Source: JADJLQ01 sp034439915 (lineage in GTDB: Bacteria; Bacteroidota; Bacteroidia; Chitinophagales; Saprospiraceae). From it: 5,428 nt of DNA. Made by a program: the position numbers and the translations under genes. Below are positions 1-5,428 of the stretch, one piece after another (positions within the stretch are counted from its first letter, which is position 1; each line of letters begins with the position of its first letter). The DNA lies in assembly GCA_034439915.1 (NCBI GenBank), contig JAWXBI010000048.1, positions 1 through 5,428 on the forward strand, written 5' to 3'. The notes below the pieces were generated by a model that saw nothing but the letters and a program-made list of their open reading frames with translations, was not told the DNA's origin and made no database searches.

Positions 1-53
1 ATGGTAAAAAAGCGAGTTTTAAGGAAATAGCAAAGTGGGTGTTTTATAAGTAG
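1..53 (+). CDS. C-terminal end of an unidentified protein (5' part outside window)
   Basis: Reading from position 3, the frame gives GKKASFKEIAKWVFYK followed by TAG at 51-53; bases 1-2 are the end of the preceding codon. I do not recognise the family from 16 residues. The tail is basic with regularly spaced aromatic and aliphatic residues, which would fit a terminal amphipathic helix. That it is real coding DNA rests on the second copy at 361-414: over 17 codons including the stop there are eight nucleotide differences, and all are synonymous third-position changes. A repeat array begins seven bases after the stop. A GTG overlaps the stop by one base (TAGTG, 51-55) and opens a repeat-encoded frame, which I do not regard as a proven gene. 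The coding call is fairly secure; the function is unknown. Confidence 0.6.
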   Translation, partial: GKKASFKEIAKWVFYK

Positions 54-59
54 TGAGAG

Positions 60-129
60 CGATCGGGTATCGGCTTTCAGCTTTCGGGTATCAGCTTTCG
101 GGTATCAGCTTTCAGGGATCAGCTTTCAG
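60..129. repeat. Ten tandem 7-bp units (NNNTCRG)
   Basis: The ten units are CGATCGG, GTATCGG, CTTTCAG, CTTTCGG, GTATCAG, CTTTCGG, GTATCAG, CTTTCAG, GGATCAG and CTTTCAG. The TC at unit positions 4-5 and the final G never change. Within the block, CTTTCGG-GTATCAG occurs twice as an exact 14-bp double unit (81-94 and 95-108), so part of it grew by duplication of dimers. The first two units are the most divergent and could be chance flank. Confidence 0.85.
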
Positions 130-131
130 GC

Positions 132-211
132 GATTCCACGATTCCACGATTCCACGATTCAACAGTTCAACAGTTCAACAGTTCAACAATTCAACAATTT
201 TACAATTTTAC
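132..211. repeat. Ten tandem 8-bp units (NNTTYNAC)
   Basis: The units run in order GATTCCAC three times, GATTCAAC once, AGTTCAAC three times, AATTCAAC once and AATTTTAC twice. Each step between neighbouring variants needs only one or two base changes, so the block reads as a record of successive mutation and slippage. Because 8 is not a multiple of 3, any coding reading would repeat every 24 bp and give related octapeptides (such as STIQQFNN) in all three frames. Confidence 0.9.
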
Positions 212-310
212 AGCTATCAGCTTTCAGGCAATTCAACGATTCAACAATTCAACAATTCAACAGCTATCAGCTTTCAGGCAATTCAACGATTCAACAATTC
301 AACAATTCAA
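211..310. repeat. Exact tandem duplication of a 50-bp unit (211-260 and 261-310)
   Basis: Positions 211-260 and 261-310 are identical base for base. Each 50-mer is itself compound: the final C of an 8-mer, AG, CTATCAG, CTTTCAG, GC, then AATTCAAC, GATTCAAC, AATTCAAC and most of a further AATTCAAC. Perfect identity inside an array of otherwise drifting units points to a recent duplication. The copy number may therefore vary between strains, or be miscounted in a short-read assembly. Confidence 0.95.
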
Positions 311-311
311 C

Positions 312-347
312 ATTTCAACATTTCAACATTTCAACATTTCAACATTT
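312..347. repeat. Four and a half ATTTCAAC units at the array's right end
   Basis: Four identical ATTTCAAC units (312-343) and a half unit ATTT (344-347) follow the last AATTCAAC. The homogeneous run suggests local expansion of one variant. The array stops exactly where sequence resembling the second protein tail begins (TTAGGCTTATTGAAG, from 346). Confidence 0.88.
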
Positions 348-414
348 AGGCTTATTGAAGTATGGGAAAAAAGCGAGTTTTAAGGAGATTGCTAAATGGG
401 TATTTTATAAATAA
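346..414 (+). pseudogene. Second copy of the left-edge protein tail, cut off from its gene body
   Basis: The frame reads LGLLKY, then GKKASFKEIAKWVFYK, and stops at TAA 412-414. The last 16 residues equal those of the frame ending at 53, although the DNA differs at eight third positions (for example GGT/GGG, GAA/GAG, ATA/ATT, GCA/GCT and TAG/TAA). Directly upstream, in the same frame, lies only the repeat array. That frame is open back to position 31 but contains no ATG, so no ordinary start is available. I read it as the remnant of a paralogue whose body was lost or replaced by the array. A repeat-extended protein starting at an unusual codon cannot be excluded. It ends 24 bp before the convergent GH65 stop codon, with no terminator hairpin between them. 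Confidence 0.6.
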
Positions 415-438
415 AGTCAAAGCCATTTAACCTAATAT

Positions 439-2478
439 CTATTTCCCATTCGAATAGTCCTTCTTTCCTCCTACTGCTCCTATAATATTCACACTGGCCC
501 AATTCGCAGGCAAGGCAGTTTTGATTTGTACAATTCCATTCGGAGTAATTTCCAGTCCACCAAATCCCATCAATACACTTTGCAATACCCCGCCTGCACC
601 GGTGGCGAAATAAGGATTGGTGCCCCCTTTTGTTTCTGCTATCACCCGGAAAGGAGGGTTGAGATTGGGCAGATAAGATTCCTTAAACCATTTATAGGCC
701 TGGTCACTATCTCCTAACCTGGAATACAACGTGGTAAATACCGCTTGTGTCATTGCGGGTGTACCGGCATCGGGCACCCTTGTTTTATAATATTCCAGAT
801 CTTTTTTGATGAAAACAGGATCTGTATTTTCTTTTAATGGATAGGACAATAAATTGACATCGGCTTGTTTGATTCCTTCTCCATTATAACTGGCATGTTC
901 CCGGGTGGTGCCGTCCGGAAATTTTAAGATGGGGATATTGGCAAAAACCGTCATCCAATCCGGATCGGGTGTCTCATTGATTAGTTTTGCTGCTTCGGTG
1001 GCAAACCGAAGATTGGCTTTGGCAGCAGCATTGGTAAAAGCATTATTATCCACATTCTCCGCCCATTCATCCGCTGCGACCACATTGTTGATATCGTAAT
1101 GTCCAGGACTGTTTCGTTCAACACGGCTGGCCCAGAAATCGGCTGTCTCTTTTAGGATCGGATATCCTTTTTCTTTGAGCCAGACTTTATCCTGAGTCAC
1201 GCAATAATAATTCCAGGCAGCGATCGCCACACAAGCCGTGATATGATGTTCGAAAGGTCCGCTTAAGGCCCAGACCGGTGTCTCCTCTACTCCGGTAGCT
1301 GCACTTTCCCAGGGGTACATGGCTCCTTTAAATCCTTTGCTGAATGCATTCCGGCGGGCAGCTTCTAATCGTTGAAACCTGTATTCGACCATACTTTTAG
1401 CCAACTCAGGCCTCAATACCAGGATAGCTGGAAACATCCAAAGTTCGGTATCCCAAAACACATGTCCGTTGTAACCCAATCCACTGAGTCCCATCGGTGA
1501 GGGCGATAAAGCTGTTCCTTCACGGGTGAATGCATAAAGATGGTACAACATGCTGTTAATATCCTGCTGGGCCTGATTATCACCCTTGATTTCGATCCGG
1601 CTTTCCCAAAGTTTGGCCCAGGCTTCCTGGTGAAATTTTAACAAGCGGGATTTACCTTCCAGTTTGGCGTAGATAGTCAGTCGCTCGGCTTCATTGAGTG
1701 GGTCATCATGATGCGCAGAGGTAATCGAAGTACCCGCCACCGCATAGGTGTATGATTGTCCGGCATGGAGTGATTTTGAAAACTTGAGCAAATGCATATT
1801 ATTGTCCCACATCTCATGGATTACCCTTGGTTCCTGGCCATGCGATTCATCAAATAAAAAAGTATTTGATGCACACAAGGTCAATGCACCAGTGGGGCTT
1901 TTGGATGAAGAGGTAAGTAAACTGATAGTGACATGGGGCCGGTCGATTTCATTGTAATAATTTTCAACATCGCGGAGCGCATCCGGGGCTTCCATTACCG
2001 AAGCTGCGGTCAATTTCAAATCGTGTTTAGGCTGGACCGTGATCTCCATCAAGACGCAATAAGGCAGATGCCGGAGCGCAGAGTAATGATAAGAAATACT
2101 GGCCTTGTCTTTATAATCGAAAGAGCAGGCAAAACGGCCCTGCCGAAGGTCCATGGATTGTTTTAGATTTTGTACCCCTTTGGCATCCAGACGCTGGCCA
2201 TCTATTTCGAGGTACATATTGAGGAGGTTAAAGCTTTTGAGAAAATTGCTGACTCTGCCCCGTCCATAAAGATCGTAGGCACCCGCCAGGACCACCTCTT
2301 TGACCTTAAAAGGTTCTGGAGAAGAGACAATGCCAATCATTCCATTGGCCGAGGTAATCCCATAATAATTAGCGGGATCTATGACAGGAGCAGTTACAAT
2401 CCAGGGGTCAATGCTTTGTGCCACCAACCCGGTCACGGTCAGGCAGAATATAAATCCGGTCCGAATACCATCATACAT
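439..2478 (-). CDS. Exported glycoside hydrolase family 65 protein, probable alpha-glucosidase (kojibiose hydrolase / PGGHG type)
   Basis: The 679-residue product carries GH65 hallmarks: GYNGHVFWDTELWMFP (335-350), ADEWAENVDNNAFTN (469-483), IKQADVNLLSYPL (536-548) and a C-terminal GGLEI segment. Order in the protein is signal peptide (about 1-20, h-region GFIFCLTVTGLVA, cleavage likely before QS), N-terminal beta-sandwich, linker, (alpha/alpha)6 barrel, small beta domain. E471 matches the general acid of the family. E615 in RVIAET lies 144 residues on, where GH65 hydrolases carry their general base, and D343 in FWDTE matches the third essential acid of human PGGHG. This favours hydrolysis over phosphorolysis and probably release of glucose from alpha-1,2-linked substrates in the periplasm or outside the cell. 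Substrate is inference. An in-frame TAA lies two codons upstream of the ATG and the next Met is residue 46, so the start is firm. No Shine-Dalgarno is seen. Confidence 0.9.
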   Translation of the reverse strand: MYDGIRTGFIFCLTVTGLVAQSIDPWIVTAPVIDPANYYGITSANGMIGIVSSPEPFKVKEVVLAGAYDLYGRGRVSNFLKSFNLLNMYLEIDGQRLDAKGVQNLKQSMDLRQGRFACSFDYKDKASISYHYSALRHLPYCVLMEITVQPKHDLKLTAASVMEAPDALRDVENYYNEIDRPHVTISLLTSSSKSPTGALTLCASNTFLFDESHGQEPRVIHEMWDNNMHLLKFSKSLHAGQSYTYAVAGTSITSAHHDDPLNEAERLTIYAKLEGKSRLLKFHQEAWAKLWESRIEIKGDNQAQQDINSMLYHLYAFTREGTALSPSPMGLSGLGYNGHVFWDTELWMFPAILVLRPELAKSMVEYRFQRLEAARRNAFSKGFKGAMYPWESAATGVEETPVWALSGPFEHHITACVAIAAWNYYCVTQDKVWLKEKGYPILKETADFWASRVERNSPGHYDINNVVAADEWAENVDNNAFTNAAAKANLRFATEAAKLINETPDPDWMTVFANIPILKFPDGTTREHASYNGEGIKQADVNLLSYPLKENTDPVFIKKDLEYYKTRVPDAGTPAMTQAVFTTLYSRLGDSDQAYKWFKESYLPNLNPPFRVIAETKGGTNPYFATGAGGVLQSVLMGFGGLEITPNGIVQIKTALPANWASVNIIGAVGGKKDYSNGK

Positions 2479-2913
2479 GAGTTAGCGTTTTGTGTACCAA
2501 GGTAACCATATTGATTCAGGCCAGCATGATTTTGAATGGCTTCATGGAAAAGAAAACCAAAAAGCTATTGGGTTAAATAACGGATTTTGCCCACCGAGCT
2601 GTTTCCCTAGAAACCACAGCTTCAACTAAAATTGAGCTTTGAATTTATCTCCTTTTACTTTTTTTTGTGAATAAGCTTCAAGCGGTGTGGTTATCGATTT
2701 GTGTTTGCAATATTTTGTAAATCAAATGTTTAAGCTGTAGATCATATAAGAACATCATGAAGTTAATATGTTTTTTTTAGGTGTTCGATTACCAGTGGAT
2801 AATGATACTTACGATTGACCTTTGAATTTTGAACATATTAAAACCACTCATTTTCTATTCTCAAAAAGGATGACTAAATTTCAGAAATAGCGTTTTTTAA
2901 ACCATTTTACACC
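2479..2913. other. Divergent intergenic region between the GH65 and ATP-grasp genes
   Basis: This 435-bp AT-rich gap separates two divergent starts, so it should hold the promoters for both directions. I found no perfect Bacteroidota -7 element (TAnnTTTG) on either strand. Near matches differ by one base, such as GAATTTTG at 2824-2831 on the plus strand. A sigma70-like TTGACC (2815-2820) followed 15 bp later by TATTAA (2836-2841) is a weak alternative for the ATP-grasp operon. The region also holds T-rich stretches (2652-2666 and 2770-2778), a pair of overlapping stems (2597-2638) and two copies of CTTTGAATTT (2637-2646 and 2820-2829). I see no tRNA, riboswitch or convincing small gene. Confidence 0.6.
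2597..2638. promoter_or_regulatory. Two overlapping, mutually exclusive short stems
   Basis: AGCTGT (2597-2602) pairs with ACAGCT (2616-2621), and inside it TTC (2603-2605) can pair with GAA around a CCTA loop. The bases AGC and TCAA of 2618-2625 can instead pair with TTGA and GCT (2632-2638) around loop CTAAAA. The two stems share 2618-2621, so only one can form at a time. On the plus strand a T-rich stretch follows about 14 bases later. This could be an operator or an attenuator-like element, but stems this short arise often by chance. Confidence 0.2.
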
Positions 2914-4362
2914 ATGGAAAAAATATCCTTGTTGTCCGGATACCAGGTCGATCCCGGGGTATGGGATGAGATGTTTGAGTCCAAAGGTATCCGCAACGGG
3001 TACAAAAAACTGGTTTCCGCCATCGAAAGTTTGTCCAACGAAGAATTGAGCCACAAGATCGAATTGGCCAAAAAACTCTTTATGAGCCAGGGCATTACGT
3101 TTACCGTGTACAGCAGCGGAGAAGGCATTGAAAAAATATTTCCATTTGACATTATCCCCCGGGTGATCCAGGCTGAAGAATGGAAAGTGATCGAAGCGGG
3201 GATCAAACAAAGGATCAAAACGCTGAATATCTTCCTGAATGATATCTATCACAACCAGTTTATCGTCAAAGATGGGATCATTCCCCTGAGGTTGATCTAT
3301 TCCTGTTCGGGATTTGTCCGTGCTATGGTCAATGTCAAGGTGCCCCATGAAATATATACCCATATCGCAGGTATCGATCTGATCCGCGATGAAGAAGGCC
3401 ATTTTTTTGTTCTGGAGGATAATCTTCGAACTCCTTCGGGGGTATCGTATATGCTCGAAAACCGGAGCATCACGTATAGAATATTTCCGGACCTTTTACC
3501 TAAAAACAAGGTGCGTTCTATCAAAGATTATCCAGACCTGTTGTTGAATAATCTGGTCTCCCTGGCCAACCGCCAGACCAGCAATCCCACGGTGGTATTA
3601 TTGACTCCCGGAATATTTAACTCCGCTTATTTTGAACATACTACACTCGCGCGATTGATGGGTATTGAATTGGTTGAAGGCAAGGATTTGGTGGTAGACG
3701 ACCATAAGGTTTACATGAAAACGACCAATGGGCTCAAACAAGTGGATGTGATCTACCGCCGGGTGGATGACGAATTTATTGATCCCCTGTTGTTCCGGCG
3801 GGATACTTTGCTTGGTGTGCCCGGACTATATGGTGCCTATCGTATGGGGCAGGTAGCTGTCGTCAACGCCATAGGAAATGGAGTAGCCGATGATAAGGCT
3901 ATTTATTCTTATGTACCCAATATGATCAAATATTATCTCAATGAAGATCCGATCTTAAAAAATGTACCCACTTATCCGATGGAAGTGACGGAATACCGGG
4001 AAATGGTATTTGGGAATATGGCAAAAATGGTGATCAAAAAAACCAATGAGTCCGGAGGATATGGAATGTTGATTGGTAATGCTGCCACGGAACAACAAAT
4101 GCAAGATTTCAAAAACGCGATTTCCGCGGATCCCAGGAGTTTTATAGCGCAACCCATCATCAACTTGTCTTCGGTGCCCTGTTATATCAATGGCACCTTG
4201 CAGGCACGCCGGGTAGATCTGAGGCCCTATGCCTTGTACGGTCCACAGGGCATCGACATTGTACCCGGGGGATTGACCCGGGTGGCTTTGCGGGAAGGAT
4301 CCCTGGTAGTCAATTCTTCTCAAGGCGGTGGAAGCAAGGATACCTGGGTAATCAATGAATAA
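2914..4362 (+). CDS. Circularly permuted type 2 ATP-grasp protein (DUF404/DUF407 family)
   Basis: This 482-residue cytoplasmic protein has the length and motif order of the circularly permuted ATP-grasp family (COG2308), related to glutathionylspermidine synthase-type amide ligases. Hallmarks in order are IAGIDLIRDEEGHFFVLEDN with LRTPSGVSYMLENR (151-184), VIYRRVDDEFIDPL (279-292), NAIGNGVADDKAIYSYVPNM (318-337), the glycine-rich nucleotide loop VIKKTNESGGYGM (373-385), ARRVDLRPYAL (431-441) and PGGLTRVALREGSLVVNSSQ with GGGSKDTW (451-478). Family members are predicted to activate a carboxylate with ATP and join it to an amine; the substrate is unknown. All expected motifs are present and there is no signal peptide. 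An in-frame TAA at 2875-2877 with no ATG between makes ATG 2914 the first start. No Shine-Dalgarno is visible. It is followed 78 bp later by the alpha-E gene, its usual partner, and the two are probably co-transcribed. In many bacteria the two are fused; here they are separate. Confidence 0.94.
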   Translation: MEKISLLSGYQVDPGVWDEMFESKGIRNGYKKLVSAIESLSNEELSHKIELAKKLFMSQGITFTVYSSGEGIEKIFPFDIIPRVIQAEEWKVIEAGIKQRIKTLNIFLNDIYHNQFIVKDGIIPLRLIYSCSGFVRAMVNVKVPHEIYTHIAGIDLIRDEEGHFFVLEDNLRTPSGVSYMLENRSITYRIFPDLLPKNKVRSIKDYPDLLLNNLVSLANRQTSNPTVVLLTPGIFNSAYFEHTTLARLMGIELVEGKDLVVDDHKVYMKTTNGLKQVDVIYRRVDDEFIDPLLFRRDTLLGVPGLYGAYRMGQVAVVNAIGNGVADDKAIYSYVPNMIKYYLNEDPILKNVPTYPMEVTEYREMVFGNMAKMVIKKTNESGGYGMLIGNAATEQQMQDFKNAISADPRSFIAQPIINLSSVPCYINGTLQARRVDLRPYALYGPQGIDIVPGGLTRVALREGSLVVNSSQGGGSKDTWVINE

Positions 4363-4440
4363 TATCCCGCAAAAAACTATAAAGCAAGGCCTCCAAGCAT
4401 TTTATTTATAAAGAAAATATTAAAATTACAACACCGAAGT

Positions 4441-5373
4441 ATGTTAAGCAGAGTAGCTGATTCTATGTTCTGGATGGCACGTTATATCGAACGCACCAAT
4501 GGGATGATGCGTTTGTTGAGGACGAGTTATATCTCATCCCAGGATGAGGTCAAAGACTTTAGCTGGCGTCCGATCTTAAACCACTACAGTGATCATCCGG
4601 GGACCAAAGTTTTTGAATATACTTCTTCTACAGAGGTCCTGGATCATTTATTATTAGATAAAGAAAATACAGCCTCTGTACTGAATAATATTACCCGGGC
4701 ACGCGAAAATGCAAGAGCGGTGCAGGACCATATCACCAAAGAAGTCTGGCAATGCCTCAATGAGTTTTATCACCTGATACGCAATGAAAGTACACAATAC
4801 CAGGTACGCCACGGGGATACCTTATCGGCGTTGGATACTCTAATCACACAGGGCTGGCTATACCATGGCATCGTCGATATCACTATGGCCCGGGGCGATG
4901 GTTTTGCGTTTTTATCGCTGGGAAAATTTATAGAGCGGGTTAATATCTCTACCAACAGCTTAATGATTAAACTTGCTGAATTAAATTATAAACTGGATCA
5001 ACGCATTGAAATCCCGGCCTTGAGGTATCTTTTGTACTCATTGTCGGGGTATGAATTGTACCTCAAAACCCATCGCGAAAACCTAAAAGCCGATCTGGTC
5101 ATTCAACTGATCCTCTATAATCCTAACTTTCCCCATTCCATTTCGTATGGTCTTACACGGATTTCGCGCTACCTCCAAAAACTCCAACCGGAGAGCCTTC
5201 CGGAAGGATATCAACAATTGGATTTCCTGACTGGTAAATTGATCAACCAACTTAAATATACTTCTATCGATATTTATAAAGGTAACAGTCTGCAGCTTTT
5301 ATTGGAAGAAATACGCAAAGGATTATATGATATTACCGCAGCTTTAAATCAAAATTATTTTGGAAACTCTTAA
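4441..5373 (+). CDS. Alpha-E domain-containing protein (DUF403 family)
   Basis: This 310-residue mostly alpha-helical protein is a full-length member of the alpha-E family (COG2307). Conserved segments are the N-terminal MLSRVADSMFWMARYIERTN (1-20), RARENARAVQDHITKEVW (86-103), MARGDGFAFLSLGKFIERVN (149-168) and YNPNFPHSI (226-234). The repeated R-E signatures in these helices (R14/E17/R18, R88/E89/R92, E165/R166) are what the family conserves. No biochemical activity is firmly established; it is taken to work with the ATP-grasp partner, possibly in substrate recognition or as a ligase subunit. The start is fixed by the family's invariant MLSRVA beginning. The 78-bp gap to the upstream gene (4363-4440) is AT-rich, with no clear promoter or terminator, which supports co-transcription. 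A transglutaminase-like gene often follows this family but is not seen in the 55 bp left. Confidence 0.93.
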   Translation: MLSRVADSMFWMARYIERTNGMMRLLRTSYISSQDEVKDFSWRPILNHYSDHPGTKVFEYTSSTEVLDHLLLDKENTASVLNNITRARENARAVQDHITKEVWQCLNEFYHLIRNESTQYQVRHGDTLSALDTLITQGWLYHGIVDITMARGDGFAFLSLGKFIERVNISTNSLMIKLAELNYKLDQRIEIPALRYLLYSLSGYELYLKTHRENLKADLVIQLILYNPNFPHSISYGLTRISRYLQKLQPESLPEGYQQLDFLTGKLINQLKYTSIDIYKGNSLQLLLEEIRKGLYDITAALNQNYFGNS

Positions 5374-5377
5374 CTCA

Positions 5378-5428
5378 TTATTCAACTACAATCTCAACCC
5401 CGCTTCCGTTACCGGAATTCGGGCAGGC
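5378..5428 (-). CDS. Possible C-terminal end of a convergent gene
   Basis: Read on the minus strand from the window edge, the sequence gives ACPNSGNGSGVEIVVE, then TAA (5378-5380) followed at once by TGA. Local GC is about 64 percent in the last 36 bases, far above the AT-rich gaps in this window, which suggests coding DNA. A short G/N/S-rich turn followed by a hydrophobic strand and acidic end is a common look for a C-terminal beta strand. I cannot name a family from 16 residues. If real, the gene converges on the alpha-E gene with only 4 bp between stop codons and closes the ATP-grasp/alpha-E operon. A plus-strand reading of the same bases is also open, so confidence is low. Confidence 0.35.
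   Translation of the reverse strand, partial: ACPNSGNGSGVEIVVE

Larger units (their letters stand above)
60..347. repeat. Compound array of 7-bp and 8-bp tandem units
   Basis: This 288-bp stretch is built almost wholly from two short units. One is a 7-mer, consensus CTTTCAG with variants CTATCAG, GTATCAG, GGATCAG and CTTTCGG. The other is an 8-mer, consensus AATTCAAC with variants GATTCCAC, GATTCAAC, AGTTCAAC, AATTTTAC and ATTTCAAC. In this phasing the order is ten 7-mers (60-129), GC, ten 8-mers (132-211), AG, two 7-mers, GC, four 8-mers, AG, two 7-mers, GC, then eight 8-mers and a half unit ending at 347. Every 7-to-8 junction is GC (3 of 3) and every 8-to-7 junction is AG (2 of 2). Variants lie in runs, as expected from local slippage. 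There are no unique spacers, no long inverted ends and no visible protein gene inside, so it is neither a CRISPR array nor an insertion sequence. Confidence 0.93.

Noticed and set aside
60..347. CRISPR array
   Set aside because: Units are contiguous 7- and 8-mers without unique spacers. The only longer repeat is two adjacent 50-mers with nothing between them, and no cas gene is visible.
53..349. GTG-initiated open frame of 98 codons across the repeat array
   Set aside because: It is made wholly of 7/8-bp repeats that are open in all three forward frames, so openness is no evidence of coding. It has no recognisable domain and no Shine-Dalgarno. I kept it only as a finding.
1..414. Insertion sequence or transposon bounded by direct repeats
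   Set aside because: The flanking copies differ only at synonymous positions, unlike a target-site duplication. No terminal inverted repeats or transposase frame are seen between them.
415..438. Bidirectional terminator between the second tail copy and the GH65 gene
   Set aside because: The 24 bases contain no inverted repeat able to form a stem.
2170..2505. Plus-strand open frame of 111 codons over the GH65 signal-peptide region
   Set aside because: It is a shadow of the GH65 gene. The antisense protein has no domain features, while the minus-strand product has conserved catalytic motifs throughout.
2815..2841. Sigma70-like promoter TTGACC - 15 bp - TATTAA
   Set aside because: The spacing is short, and the main Bacteroidota sigma factor favours a different -33/-7 pattern, so I mention it only within the intergenic entry.
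2881..3402. Antisense open frame of 173 codons over the start of the ATP-grasp gene
   Set aside because: It lies opposite a gene with clear family motifs, matches no recognisable domain and is explained by the codon use of the sense strand. The smaller antisense frames at 3297-3524 and 3955-4323 fail for the same reason.
5360..5428. TTG-initiated plus-strand frame overlapping the alpha-E stop, as the start of a transglutaminase gene
   Set aside because: The residues (LETLNSLFNYNLNPASVTG and on) do not resemble the usual transglutaminase-family N-terminus, TTG is a rare start, and the minus-strand reading with tandem stops fits as well or better.

Overview
The window looks like chromosomal DNA of a member of the Bacteroidota, perhaps near the Saprospiria, Chitinophagia or Cytophagia. 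Three things point that way: coding DNA of middling GC with AT-rich gaps, no Shine-Dalgarno-like sequence ahead of any of the three complete starts, and a secreted GH65 enzyme of a type known from Flavobacterium. The genus cannot be told from this sequence.

Layout from left to right. (1) Positions 1-53 are the last codons of a plus-strand gene that enters from the left. (2) Positions 60-347 are a dense array of 7-bp and 8-bp tandem units with two exact copies of a 50-bp higher-order unit. (3) Positions 346-414 hold a second copy of the same protein tail, GKKASFKEIAKWVFYK-stop. It differs from the first copy only at third codon positions. (4) A minus-strand gene (439-2478) encodes an exported GH65 alpha-glucosidase-type enzyme with the acidic residues of the hydrolases. 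(5) A 435-bp AT-rich divergent gap (2479-2913) probably holds the promoters for both directions. (6) Two plus-strand genes, 2914-4362 and 4441-5373, encode a circularly permuted type 2 ATP-grasp protein and an alpha-E domain protein. (7) At the right edge a short minus-strand frame (5378-5428) may be the end of a convergent gene.

The ATP-grasp and alpha-E genes are a conserved pair, 78 bp apart, and are probably one transcript. From comparative genomics the pair is thought to form an ATP-dependent amide- or peptide-bond-forming system, often with a transglutaminase-like protein and the proteasome-related Anbu peptidase. No such partner is visible on the 3' side here. The GH65 gene is divergent and probably has a separate role in glycan breakdown. 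The part least explained by known families is the left 414 bp: a rule-like 7/8-bp array between two synonymously diverged copies of one protein end, with no forward stop codon in any frame inside the array.
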